Shown here one piece after another: positions 23,041-31,199 of a stretch of 34,346 nt of DNA. Numbering within the stretch: the stretch's first letter is position 1; each line of letters begins with the position of its first letter. The notes under the pieces were generated by a model. The model had not been told where the DNA came from and did not search any database. It saw only the letters and a program-made list of their open reading frames with translations. The translations under genes and the position numbers were made by a program. Origin of the DNA: Pseudobdellovibrio sp. (GTDB lineage Bacteria; Bdellovibrionota; Bdellovibrionia; Bdellovibrionales; Bdellovibrionaceae); the NCBI GenBank assembly GCA_020696855.1, contig JAJFMT010000031.1:1-34346 (forward strand). The letters run 5' to 3'.

Positions 23041-23589
23041 CTACGGAGCGATATCTTTTGTCGGAGTTAAAGTTACCTGCTCATCACAGTCTTTACCGTT
23101 GAACTGAATTCTGCCGTCTTCTAAAAACTTAACCGCTTGGCGACCGTCATTGTTGTCGTCGGTTAAATCGCCGGATACATCAGCGCTATCAGCTTCAAGG
23201 CGTGATTTGGAATCAACTAATTCACCGTCGATTTTTTTAAGCTCAGTCACTTTACGTAATTTGTTAATGACGACTTTACCTTGCTTTACTTTGTAGTCGC
23301 TGCCGGTTTGACGGCGCATGTAGCTGTACTGAAATTCTGCGTGTTTTGTTTTAACACCGGCAACATCATTTTCGTATGAGGTTGCAAACTGAATTGTCGC
23401 TAAGCCTTGGCTGCGCGGCTTTTGAAAAGCGCCACCGTCACAGTTATCCAGTACACGGTAATTACCGGCAAGGTTGGCTCCGTCGATGTTGGCATCAACT
23501 TGAGTTGCACTTTCCGTTACAGGAATGTGTGCTAAAGCTGTTGAGCCGATAACCAGTGCAAGTGCGATTGTCGAAACGATTGATTTCAT
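23041..23589 (-). CDS. Small secreted protein of unknown function (putative TIGR02147-regulator target)
   Basis: 182 aa from ATG at 23587-23589, with AAGGAG five bases upstream; in-frame codons further upstream have no such site. The leader MKSIVSTIALALVIGSTALA ends in an AxA site. The mature domain is a predicted small barrel ('GNYRVLDNCDGGAF', QGLATIQFATSY, 'EFQYSYMRRQTG', DYKVKQGKVVINKL) with two cysteines, near its start and near its end (GKDCDEQVTL), and an acidic DDNNDG turn. It lies downstream of the TIGR02147 regulator on the same strand. About 85-120 bases before its start is the three-TTAA-box element also found before the regulator and before the gene at 26620-26967. Confidence 0.82.
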   Translation of the reverse strand: MKSIVSTIALALVIGSTALAHIPVTESATQVDANIDGANLAGNYRVLDNCDGGAFQKPRSQGLATIQFATSYENDVAGVKTKHAEFQYSYMRRQTGSDYKVKQGKVVINKLRKVTELKKIDGELVDSKSRLEADSADVSGDLTDDNNDGRQAVKFLEDGRIQFNGKDCDEQVTLTPTKDIAP

Positions 23590-23673
23590 AAAAACTCCTT
23601 TTAAGTTTTTGGGGTTGTTGGTTTGTGAAACCGAATATAAAGAAATCAACGCGGAGCTTCCACATTATTTTAA

Positions 23674-23707
23674 TTAAAAATTTAGTGATTTTTTAAGTTT
23701 TACTTAA
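23674..23707. promoter_or_regulatory. Three-TTAA-box element, copy A
   Basis: A 34-bp AT-rich element that begins ttaaaaattt and ends ttttacttaa on the plus strand, with TTAA boxes at element positions 1, 20 and 31. It lies between the regulator stop (23737) and the secreted-protein start (23589). By eye it matches copy B in about 31 positions with one 1-bp gap and copy C in 27 of 34 without gaps. Proposed operator; binding is inferred. Confidence 0.6.
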
Positions 23708-23736
23708 GTTTACAGGTAAGTATTTGAATTTGTTAA

Positions 23737-24564
23737 CTATTTTTCATCAATTAAACTGAAGAAATCAAGCGTATAGACCTGTAAATGCTCTTCAGATTCA
23801 GTGGATCTGACTTCGGCACGAATGGATTCAACCGCCTTAAGCAAAATCTCGCGGATCTTATTTCTGCTTTTCGAAGAACAGGTAATGACACCTGAATAAT
23901 GAAAGTCACTTTCGGCCGGAGAATCAAAAGACTGCACGGCTTTGATCCGCCAGTTGGTATGATGTTTATTAATGAACGGTGAATTTTTGTCTAAGAACAA
24001 ATTTACTTCACCTTGAATGTATTGATTCGCTTTTTTCTTAAGGACACCGATCTCGGTTAAAAACTCAAGAACCTCACTGACTTTCGCAGGAGATAAATTC
24101 AGCGCAGACGATATTTCTTTAATAGACGAAAATGTTTTAATCGAAACAAGAATATGAATGGCAGCATAGTACCAAGAGCTGTAATAGCGGATTTGCTGCT
24201 TCTCTGTCAGCTCTCGGCCTGTGCTAATCCGGTTTTTAAGCTGGGAGCGTTCCTTTTTAATTTTATCAAGTTCAGCAAGATAGTAACCTTTTAAATTTTT
24301 CGTACCGGCACGCTCAAGTAATACAAGATTTAAAAAGAAGCGTGACTCAGTTGCCGTGTGATTTAAAAAATCGGCCGTAGCTTGTGCCTGCTCAGGGCTG
24401 AGATTGGCGTTACCATTCAGAACCAAAGACAAATACGCAGACTGGCACTGAATGTGTTCCGAAAGCTTGGTGCGCTGGCCCTTTTCTGACTGGCCACGCA
24501 GCTCGAGAATGTCGATTAAATATTTTTTGTAATCGCTGTACTCAAAAAGGTCGATGTTCTTCAC
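23737..24564 (-). CDS. TIGR02147/DUF4423-family transcriptional regulator
   Basis: 275 aa. It opens with the family signature IDLFEYSDYKKYLIDILELR. An HTH follows (about 30-75: LSEHIQCQSAYLSLVLNG then LSPEQAQATADFL, a Cro/CI-like pattern), then a coiled linker, then a winged-HTH (about 140-185: 'SIKEISSALNLSPAKVSEVL' and EFLTEIGVLKKK) and a C-terminal domain with Lys/Glu-rich helices. The family is known mainly from Bdellovibrio and Fibrobacter and lacks an assigned function; DNA binding is inferred from the two HTH units. The GTG start at 24562-24564 fits the conserved N-terminus but lacks a clear ribosome binding site. A TTAA-box element ends 10 bases before the start, hinting at autoregulation. 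Confidence 0.88.
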   Translation of the reverse strand: MKNIDLFEYSDYKKYLIDILELRGQSEKGQRTKLSEHIQCQSAYLSLVLNGNANLSPEQAQATADFLNHTATESRFFLNLVLLERAGTKNLKGYYLAELDKIKKERSQLKNRISTGRELTEKQQIRYYSSWYYAAIHILVSIKTFSSIKEISSALNLSPAKVSEVLEFLTEIGVLKKKANQYIQGEVNLFLDKNSPFINKHHTNWRIKAVQSFDSPAESDFHYSGVITCSSKSRNKIREILLKAVESIRAEVRSTESEEHLQVYTLDFFSLIDEK

Positions 24565-24574
24565 TTAACTAGTT

Positions 24575-24608
24575 TTAAGTAAAATTTAACAAAAGTATAT
24601 ATTTTTAA
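24575..24608. promoter_or_regulatory. Three-TTAA-box element, copy C (regulator's own promoter)
   Basis: On the minus strand it begins ttaaaaat and ends ttttacttaa, with TTAA at element positions 1, 20 and 31, the same spacing as copy A. It sits directly upstream of the TIGR02147 gene, where a bound protein would block its transcription. Its orientation relative to the gene is opposite to copies A and B. Confidence 0.55.
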
Positions 24609-24610
24609 TT

Positions 24611-24633
24611 AAAAACCCGCCCTCTAAAGAGCG
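24611..24633 (-). terminator. Intrinsic terminator after the ABC-F/VF530 pair
   Basis: On the minus strand CGCTCT-TTAG-AGGGCG (6-bp stem with one G-U pair) is followed by GG and five U. It begins two bases after the VF530 stop and its U-run lies just outside TTAA copy C. Confidence 0.65.
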
Positions 24634-24634
24634 T

Positions 24635-24895
24635 TTACGATTCTGCGGGGTCGGCATTCTTTTTCTCGCGGATTTTTCTTTTGAGAGTTCTTAAATAGAG
24701 ACGTTCAACCTTAGAACGTGCCCATGGAGTGCGCCGAAGAAAGGTCAGGCTGGATTTAATGCTTGGATTTTCAATGAAGCAGTTAATACGGATATGACGT
24801 CCCAGCTCTTCCCAGCCGTACCAACTCACTAACTCATTCAGCAGCATTTCTAATGTTTTACCCTCTAGCGGGTCTTTTGAAGCCGGTTTATCCAT
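24635..24895 (-). CDS. VF530-family (DUF2132) DNA-binding protein
   Basis: 86 aa. It is a close match to the VF530 family: DPLEGKTLEMLLNELVSWYG, WEELGRHIRINCF, NPSIKSSLTFLRRTPWAR and KVERLYL are all conserved family blocks. These small proteins are described as DNA-binding from structural work on the family; a physiological role is not established. A basic tail (LKRKIREKK) extends beyond the core. Its ATG overlaps the ABC-F stop by one base (TGATG), so the two are translated from one message. Confidence 0.92.
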   Translation of the reverse strand: MDKPASKDPLEGKTLEMLLNELVSWYGWEELGRHIRINCFIENPSIKSSLTFLRRTPWARSKVERLYLRTLKRKIREKKNADPAES

Positions 24896-26496
24896 CAGTG
24901 GCGCTGCTGACTCTTTTTAAGCTCGATGTATTCGTCATAAGTAATATAGCGGTCATCGGTCACGGTTAAATCCAGTTCGATCACGCGGTTCGCAACTGTC
25001 TGGATAAATTCATGATCATGGCACGTAAAAATAACTGTGCCTTTAAAACGCTTCACACCTTCATTGACGGCAGTGATGGATTCTAAATCCAGGTGGTTTG
25101 TCGGCCCATCAAGAAGAAGAACATTCGCACCGGACAACATCATTTTTGAAAGCATGCATCTGACTTTTTCGCCGCCGGAAAGTACGTTTGACATTTTTAA
25201 CGCCTCTTCTCCGCCAAAAAGCATCTTTCCTAAGAAGCCTCGAATGAAAGTTTCTTCTTTCAATTTAGAATACTGGCGCAGCCAGTTCACAAGTGAAAGT
25301 GGCTCGCCGCTGAAGTATTCGCTGTTATCGGTTGGCAGGTAGGCTCTGCTGGTGGTGATGCCCCAGTTGAATGATCCTGAATCCGGTTTGATTTTTTCAG
25401 CCAGAATATCCAACAGAACGGTTTTTGCTAAGTCGTTGCGGCCGAGTAAAATAACTTTGTCGCCTTTTTTTAAAGTAAAGCTGATGTTTTTAAGAATCGG
25501 CTCACCGTTAATAGAGTGCGAAAGATTATTTACGGTCAGAATATCCTGCCCCGCCTCGCGCTCTTGCTCAAAGCCGACGAACGGGCGCTTACGTGTAGAT
25601 GCCGGCATTTCATTAAACGTTAGCTTTTCTAATTGCTTTTGACGTGAAGACGCCTGACGTGATTTTGAAGCATTAGCACTGAATCGTGCGATAAAGGCCT
25701 TCAGGTCTTCAGCTTTATCTGCATTCTTTTTATTTTGGTCAGCCAGTAACCGCTGATTCAGCTCGCTTGCCTGTTGCCAAAAGTCGTAATTGCCCGTGTA
25801 GGTCGTTACTTTTGCAAAATCAATGTCGGCAATGTGAGTGCAAACCTTATTTAAAAAATGGCGGTCATGCGAAACCACAATAACCGTATTCTGGAAATCA
25901 AATAAAAAATCTTCTAACCACTGAATGGCGTAAATATCCAAATGATTCGTCGGCTCATCCAGTAACAAAATATCCGGCTGGCCAAAGAGAGCTTGCGCCA
26001 GTAAAACTTTTACTTTATCTGCCGGAGTCAGCTCTTTCATTTCTTTTTGGTGAAGTGAATCGCTGATTCCGAGGCCCGCCAGCATAACTGCGGCTTCAGC
26101 TTCCGCTTCGTAGCCGTTCATTTCTGCAAATTGCATTTCAAGTTCAGAAGCCCGCTCACCGTCTGCGTCTGAAAAATCCGGATTCGCGTACAATGCATCT
26201 TTTTCTTCCATGACTTTGAATAATTTTTCGTTACCCATCATCACCGTTTTTAGAACGGTTACATGGTCGTAAGCGTAATGATCCTGCTTTAAGACTGACA
26301 GTCTTTTGTCAGAACCTAAAATCACTTCACCTGTGTTAGGCTGAATTTCTTTTGCCAAAATTTTTAAAAAAGTGGATTTGCCCGCACCGTTCGCACCAAT
26401 GAGACCGTAACAGTTTCCAGGGGTAAATTTAACGTTTACATCGTCGAATAGCTTTCGGCCACCGAATCTAAGACTTACATTGTTTGTGCTGATCAT
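24895..26496 (-). CDS. ABC-F ATPase (YbiT-like) with one degenerate ATP site
   Basis: 533 aa from ATG at 26494-26496 (AAGG about seven bases upstream; the in-frame TTG at 26526 is unlikely). A soluble twin-ATPase of the ABC-F translation-factor family, with NBD1, a linker of about 80 residues rich in Lys/Ala/Gln, and NBD2; there is no membrane domain. NBD1: Walker A GANGAGKST (34-42), Walker B LLLDEPTNHLD (about 177-187), but the signature is LTPAD rather than LSGGQ (about 154). NBD2: Walker A is GRNDLAKTV (about 350), Walker B reads LLLDGPTNHLD with Gly in place of the catalytic Glu (about 461), while its signature LSGGEK (about 437) is intact. Such proteins act in the ribosomal E site; antibiotic resistance is not implied. 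Confidence 0.92.
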   Translation of the reverse strand: MISTNNVSLRFGGRKLFDDVNVKFTPGNCYGLIGANGAGKSTFLKILAKEIQPNTGEVILGSDKRLSVLKQDHYAYDHVTVLKTVMMGNEKLFKVMEEKDALYANPDFSDADGERASELEMQFAEMNGYEAEAEAAVMLAGLGISDSLHQKEMKELTPADKVKVLLAQALFGQPDILLLDEPTNHLDIYAIQWLEDFLFDFQNTVIVVSHDRHFLNKVCTHIADIDFAKVTTYTGNYDFWQQASELNQRLLADQNKKNADKAEDLKAFIARFSANASKSRQASSRQKQLEKLTFNEMPASTRKRPFVGFEQEREAGQDILTVNNLSHSINGEPILKNISFTLKKGDKVILLGRNDLAKTVLLDILAEKIKPDSGSFNWGITTSRAYLPTDNSEYFSGEPLSLVNWLRQYSKLKEETFIRGFLGKMLFGGEEALKMSNVLSGGEKVRCMLSKMMLSGANVLLLDGPTNHLDLESITAVNEGVKRFKGTVIFTCHDHEFIQTVANRVIELDLTVTDDRYITYDEYIELKKSQQRH

Positions 26497-26619
26497 TGAA
26501 ACCTTATACTCACTAGGGCCCTGCAAGTCTACCTTTACGGCGACCTAAGCCGTTTTTCACTGTGAAAAACAGAATATATTCCAGCTGGTACGCAGCGGGG
26601 TAAACAAATGGTAAATTTT

Positions 26620-26967
26620 TTATTCAACGTTAAGGTAAAGGACAGAGGTGGCGTACCCGTAGTCTTTCACAATGACAAGAGCCTCACCCTGAACCTGATG
26701 GGCAGAAAAACTCACGCTGCAAGCCCCTGTCATCGTGTCGTACAGCTCATTGTAAGCTTCTAAGCATTGGCCGGCCGATTCCCAGTTGATTTTGAAGTTC
26801 GTAAGGGAGTTAAACCCTGAGCGGCTTTGCACAGTATATTCAATACTCTTCTGCAACTGTTCAAGTTGAGGCTGCGGAATCGACTTCAACAGATGCCCGC
26901 GAGAAACGGCGCTTGCGGAGTTGGCAATAAGCATAGCCAATGTCAATGTAAGGAATATTTTCTTCAT
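26620..26967 (-). CDS. Small secreted protein of unknown function
   Basis: 115 aa. The Sec leader MKKIFLTLTLAMLIANSASA is clean. The mature part of about 95 residues has two cysteines (GQCLEAY, GACSVSF), likely paired, and a closing strand pair (ALVIVKDYGYATSVLYLNVE). No family recognised. ATG at 26965-26967 has AGGAG six bases upstream. TTAA-box copy B lies about 60-93 bases upstream, between this gene and the divergent MoxR gene. Confidence 0.8.
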   Translation of the reverse strand: MKKIFLTLTLAMLIANSASAVSRGHLLKSIPQPQLEQLQKSIEYTVQSRSGFNSLTNFKINWESAGQCLEAYNELYDTMTGACSVSFSAHQVQGEALVIVKDYGYATSVLYLNVE

Positions 26968-27025
26968 AAGTTCTCCTGTTTCTGCAAAATAGGCTGAGTC
27001 TAAAAAACATTCCAGATTTTTTAAG

Positions 27026-27060
27026 TTAAAAATTTCGTGGTTTTTTTAATTTTTACTTAA
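27026..27060. promoter_or_regulatory. Three-TTAA-box element, copy B
   Basis: A 35-bp element, ttaaaaattt ... tttttacttaa, the closest match to copy A (one 1-bp insertion in the T-run and about three substitutions). TTAA boxes lie at positions 1, 21 and 32. It lies in the divergent region between the secreted-protein gene (26967) and the MoxR operon (27108), so it could control either or both. Confidence 0.6.
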
Positions 27061-27107
27061 ATCGGGCGCGGAGCCTGTTCTCACTTTAAGGCGTTCACTA
27101 ACCCAGT

Positions 27108-28121
27108 TTGATTCAGACAGTAAAAACTCTTATTGATATTGCGAAAGCCCGAATGTCTAATAGAGATATGCAAGACATTGATTTCGCAAAATACACCATT
27201 GATCAGGTTTTTAACAACGTCAGAAAAGTCATCATCGGAAAAGACAAGCAAATACATCAGGCCATTGCCTGCTGGTTAGCTAAGGGCCATTTACTGATCG
27301 ACGATGTGCCCGGCACCGGTAAAACTTTTTTAGCCCGGTCACTTGCGATTTCGGTCGATGTGCCTTTTCACCGCGTGCAATTTACGCCGGATCTGTTGCC
27401 GAACGATATCATCGGTTCTTCAATATACAGGCAGGACCGCATGGCTTTTGAGTTTATTAAAGGCCCGCTTTTTACAACGGTATTATTGGCAGATGAAATC
27501 AACCGCGCAACTCCGCGCACGCAGTCCGCCTTGCTTGAGGCCATGAGTGAAGGCCAGGTTTCTGCCGAAGGCAAAACATCCAAATTAGATCCACTATTTT
27601 TTACGATTGCCACGCAAAACCCTTTGGATCAGTTAGGAACCTTCTCTCTTCCCGAAGCGCAGCTGGACCGTTTTATGATGCGCATGTCGATGGGTTACCC
27701 GCAGCGCGCTGAAGAAGTTAAAATATTAAAGGACCAAAATGAGGAACACCCTATTGCTTCACTTGGCGCTGTGGTTTCAGGTGCAGACTGGCAGCGGGTC
27801 TCGAATCTGGTTTCAAAAGTTACAGTTAATGACATGGTTCTCAGTTACATCATGACGGTCATCGGTATGACCCGCATGCGGCCTGAAATAAAAGTAGGCG
27901 CCAGTACGCGTGCAGCCCTGGCTTTAAAGCGCGCAGCACAGGCTGTAGCACTTGTAGAAGGAATGGATTACGTTGACCCGTCTCATGTTTACGATCTCAT
28001 TATTCCGGTGATAGGGCACAGATTACTTTTAAGTACCGAAGCCAAGCTTGCCAATAGATCTATTGCAAAAGTTCTTGAAGACCTGCGGTCCGAGGTAGCT
28101 GTACCAACCAGGAAGAAATGA
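27108..28121 (+). CDS. MoxR-type AAA+ ATPase
   Basis: 337 aa. Walker A is DVPGTGKT (Lys72) and Walker B is VLLADE (Asp129, Glu130). It has the MoxR hallmark LADEINRATPRTQSALLEAM, sensor 1 in FTIATQNP, and the C-terminal lid with 'VGASTRAALALKRAAQ'. MoxR proteins act as chaperones or assembly factors and are commonly encoded with DUF58 and transglutaminase-like membrane proteins, as here. The start is uncertain: TTG at 27108 is used, but ATG codons at 27153 and 27168 are in frame and no site has a strong ribosome binding site. The MoxR core begins about residue 30, so all three are possible. It overlaps the DUF58 gene by four bases (ATGA). Confidence 0.93.
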   Translation: MIQTVKTLIDIAKARMSNRDMQDIDFAKYTIDQVFNNVRKVIIGKDKQIHQAIACWLAKGHLLIDDVPGTGKTFLARSLAISVDVPFHRVQFTPDLLPNDIIGSSIYRQDRMAFEFIKGPLFTTVLLADEINRATPRTQSALLEAMSEGQVSAEGKTSKLDPLFFTIATQNPLDQLGTFSLPEAQLDRFMMRMSMGYPQRAEEVKILKDQNEEHPIASLGAVVSGADWQRVSNLVSKVTVNDMVLSYIMTVIGMTRMRPEIKVGASTRAALALKRAAQAVALVEGMDYVDPSHVYDLIIPVIGHRLLLSTEAKLANRSIAKVLEDLRSEVAVPTRKK

Positions 28122-29449
28122 ATAAAATAGAATTTATCCCGCAGAAGAAATTCGGCGCGGTTTTAGTTCTTTTTTTACTACTTGGTGTTAAATACCGCTT
28201 TGCATTTGTGATGCTTGTGGCATTAATTTTTATTTTAATTCTGAACTACCTGTATCTTCAGGCTATCGCAAAAAATTTTTCTCTTAAGGTCGAACCGTTA
28301 AAGTCCGTTTTTGAAAAAGAAACGGCACGCATGAACCTCGCATTCAGAAATCTATCGCACTTTAGCCCATGGCCGTTTCAACTGAACTTCGCTTTTGCGG
28401 GCGCTGTTAATTCTTTGCATTCGTTTGTCGTTTCGGATGAAGTTGCGGGCGGAGGCTCACTTCGCACCGGTTTTAATCTTGAATGCAACAATGGCATGGG
28501 TCTTTACGAAATCAAAAATTTTAATGTTGTTATCGGCGACGTATTTTCGGTTTTTAGATTTAAAATTTCTTACGATGTCGTGGCCACTTTAGAAGTGCGG
28601 CCCAGAATTGAAGCTTTGCCGGCGGTTGCCACGCGCGGCTCTAAGTATTCTGAACTTTACGGTCAGCATGAAATCGAAAGCCGCGGGCTTAGCGTGAATT
28701 TTTCAAACCTTCGCCCGTACGTCTTCGGCGATAGTGTCAGGCACATTGCCTGGCGGCCAACGGCCAAACACGGAAGTCTCATTGTAAAAGAATTCGAGCG
28801 AATGGTTAATACCGATGCCACGGTCATTCTGAATTTAAACCCAACGATGCACATAGGAATGTCAGGCCTCAACACATGGGAAACAGCAAAAGACATTACT
28901 CTTTCACTTGTCAGCCAGATGCTGAGTGCGGGTAACAGTGTGGAATTCGTTTATAACTACGGAGTAATCGAAAAAGCAACAGGCCCCGATCAGTTCTTGT
29001 TAATCGCCAAAGCCCTGATCGAACATGACATGCTTAAAGCTTCAGACAACGAACACTCTGGCCGCACTCACGTAGATGACCCCTTCGGAACTTTTGCAGG
29101 TAACATCGTACCGGGCTCTACTCTGGTTTATATTTTACCGGTTAACTATCCTCATTTGCGCGATTCGGTTCAGCGCCTGGCGTGGCTGAGCCGCGAAAAG
29201 GTTGAAGTCGTTCTGGTGATGGTGAATCCGCTGACGATCTGGCCTGAGTTCCGTACAGTAGATCCTGACATTCAGGATTTCGATAAGACGGCAAAAATAA
29301 ATAAACTGTTGGCAGAACTTCAAGCGCATCAGGTCCGCGTGTATTTTGCCGACATGGGTGGCCCGCTGGTTGATCACTTCCGTGAAAAGCCGCTCTTAAC
29401 CGAAAATTTAACCCCGCCGAAGTTCGCGCGCGCAAAGGCAGGTCAATGA
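28118..29449 (+). CDS. DUF58-domain membrane protein
   Basis: 443 aa. Two N-terminal membrane segments (about 13-28 and 29-50) form a hairpin. A beta-rich region follows, then the DUF58 core with its conserved stretch 'LRPYVFGDSVRHIAWRPTAK' (about 198-217) and a vWA-like fold after it ('DATVILNLNPTMHIG', 'LSLVSQMLSAGNSVEFVYNYG'). The MIDAS-like DxSxS motif is not intact here: the position reads NLNPTMH. Family proteins work with MoxR ATPases, probably at the inner membrane. The start ATG overlaps the MoxR stop (ATGA), and the stop overlaps the next gene start by four bases, so the three genes form a coupled operon. Confidence 0.9.
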   Translation: MNKIEFIPQKKFGAVLVLFLLLGVKYRFAFVMLVALIFILILNYLYLQAIAKNFSLKVEPLKSVFEKETARMNLAFRNLSHFSPWPFQLNFAFAGAVNSLHSFVVSDEVAGGGSLRTGFNLECNNGMGLYEIKNFNVVIGDVFSVFRFKISYDVVATLEVRPRIEALPAVATRGSKYSELYGQHEIESRGLSVNFSNLRPYVFGDSVRHIAWRPTAKHGSLIVKEFERMVNTDATVILNLNPTMHIGMSGLNTWETAKDITLSLVSQMLSAGNSVEFVYNYGVIEKATGPDQFLLIAKALIEHDMLKASDNEHSGRTHVDDPFGTFAGNIVPGSTLVYILPVNYPHLRDSVQRLAWLSREKVEVVLVMVNPLTIWPEFRTVDPDIQDFDKTAKINKLLAELQAHQVRVYFADMGGPLVDHFREKPLLTENLTPPKFARAKAGQ

Positions 29450-31188
29450 AGTTAAATCTGAACAGCTTCATTCTGATTTTACCGGTAGGGCTTTCATGGC
29501 TGACTGTGAACCCGAACCCGCAGCTGGTTCTTGTTTCTTTTCTGGTAATGGCCGGTGCTGAAGCATTACGCCAGTATTTTTCGGCTACGTTTATGCGTGC
29601 CGCTGTTACTCCCCGTCAGTTGTTTTTTTTCGGCATCATGTACAAAGACAGCGAAAGTTTTTTATTAAATAAAAAATCTCCTGCCATGTTTACCGGAATG
29701 AGTAAAAGCCGGAAAGCATTACTCCTGATTGCAGTTTATGTTCTGACTTTAAGTTTAAAGTTCAGCTCAGCTTTTGAAGATCTTAATTTTTTGTATTCAG
29801 CGTTTTTCAGTCTGGTCATTACGTTGTGGGTTTATTGCGGTACCTACCGGCAGCTCTCATGGGTTTTACTTTTACAACTGACCGGTACATCGGTCGCCTT
29901 TGCTTCAGACGATGGCGCCAACGGGTTTGCGTACTTCGTTTGGCTGGTGTTAAGTCTATGGGTTCAACTTCACGCATTCACCTGGCATTTAACCGAAGAA
30001 TCGCGCAGTGGTTCAGATGAAAAAAGCATTCTTTCATCATCAAGTATGGCTTTAAAATCGGCTTCAGCCGCTTTGATACTTATTATCTGTTTTCGCACGG
30101 CAGATGTGTTAGTTCCTGAATACGGCGAAGTCAAAGCCTCTCATGCACCAGCACCCGAAAATGAAGAGCCCGGCGCAACTGCGGCAGGACCTATTAAGAA
30201 AAAAGAACTCCGCGTGCCTAAAAAATTCGTAAGTAATTTAGCAAAATACAAACTACAGGCCGGCGCGATTGATTTCAGCAAGATGAACGTTAAAGATATT
30301 AAAATCCCCTCAGGCAGCCCGGGAGGATTATTTAAATTCCCGAATTTTAAATTAAATTTCGGCGAGCACGGCAAAGATCTTGAGGACATTAAAAATAACC
30401 TCGCTGGAGACAAACCCGTTCGCTCTGAAGATTTAGACAAACTCAGTGAAATCGCACGTAAGATAAAGCTGCCACCCACTTCGGGCGGAAGCAGCGAGAT
30501 GGAAAATAAGGAAGGTGTTAATGATAATACCTCTTCTGCGGACCACACCGATCAAATTATTGAAGACCGCATTCAAAAACTGAAAGGTCAGGTTAAAGAA
30601 GGCCAGCAAACGGACGATGATGCCGCAGCCTATGCGCGCTCTCGCAAACAGCTGGCCGATGATATCGATAAGATGATGCAACAGGATCAAAAGAATACTC
30701 TAGCAAAAGAAGAACTAAGTCTTCAGAAGTTTTTTGACCGTCTGCTTGTATTTTTAAAAAGATTTTCATTTTTAATCGCGCTGTGTTTACTTGCCGCCTG
30801 GTGGTTACGTAAAAGAGTGGCCGTAAAGAATGAGGAAACCGCCGAAGGAAAAGATTTTACTCTTCCTAAAGAAGTACGGGTGCAGTTAAAGCATTTGTAC
30901 AAGCTTCTATTGAAAGGCGGCTTCACACCTAAAGATGAAGTGATCAAGTCTTATCATCTGGTGGATCTGGCTTTTCGTGAAATTGATTTTGCCCGCAAAG
31001 AAGATTTACCGCCGGTCGTATTTTTAGAAAGACTTCAAGGGGCTATGCCGGGAATTTCTAAATCCGCACAGGTGCCGACTGAACTATTTTGCCGCGTGTT
31101 TTACGGAGATAAAACCCCTGCCGATAAAGAAATTTCAGAACTGCGTCTGAATATGCGGGACTTAATGAAAAAGCTGCGCGTGATATAA
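29446..31188 (+). CDS. TgpA-like membrane protein lacking a transglutaminase core
   Basis: 580 aa. In MoxR-DUF58 operons the third gene usually encodes a TgpA-like protein: several N-terminal membrane segments, a periplasmic transglutaminase domain, one more membrane segment and a cytoplasmic DUF4129 domain. Here the N-terminus has about six membrane segments (up to about 225), then a hydrophilic Lys/Asp/Gly-rich stretch (about 228-435, with coiled-coil-like 'IIEDRIQKLKGQVKEGQQ'), a membrane segment (FSFLIALCLLAAWWL, 440-454) and a DUF4129-like tail ('PPVVFLERLQGAMPGIS', ELFCRVFYGDKT, to 580). No Cys-His-Asp transglutaminase triad motif is visible in the middle. The role is inferred from context and topology only. 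Confidence 0.75.
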   Translation: MKLNLNSFILILPVGLSWLTVNPNPQLVLVSFLVMAGAEALRQYFSATFMRAAVTPRQLFFFGIMYKDSESFLLNKKSPAMFTGMSKSRKALLLIAVYVLTLSLKFSSAFEDLNFLYSAFFSLVITLWVYCGTYRQLSWVLLLQLTGTSVAFASDDGANGFAYFVWLVLSLWVQLHAFTWHLTEESRSGSDEKSILSSSSMALKSASAALILIICFRTADVLVPEYGEVKASHAPAPENEEPGATAAGPIKKKELRVPKKFVSNLAKYKLQAGAIDFSKMNVKDIKIPSGSPGGLFKFPNFKLNFGEHGKDLEDIKNNLAGDKPVRSEDLDKLSEIARKIKLPPTSGGSSEMENKEGVNDNTSSADHTDQIIEDRIQKLKGQVKEGQQTDDDAAAYARSRKQLADDIDKMMQQDQKNTLAKEELSLQKFFDRLLVFLKRFSFLIALCLLAAWWLRKRVAVKNEETAEGKDFTLPKEVRVQLKHLYKLLLKGGFTPKDEVIKSYHLVDLAFREIDFARKEDLPPVVFLERLQGAMPGISKSAQVPTELFCRVFYGDKTPADKEISELRLNMRDLMKKLRVI

Positions 31189-31199
31189 CCGTCGCGTTA

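Noticed and set aside
24895..26496. ABC-F gene as an antibiotic-resistance determinant
   Set aside because: It is YbiT-like with a VF530 partner; nothing shows the long interdomain extension typical of resistance-type ABC-F proteins.
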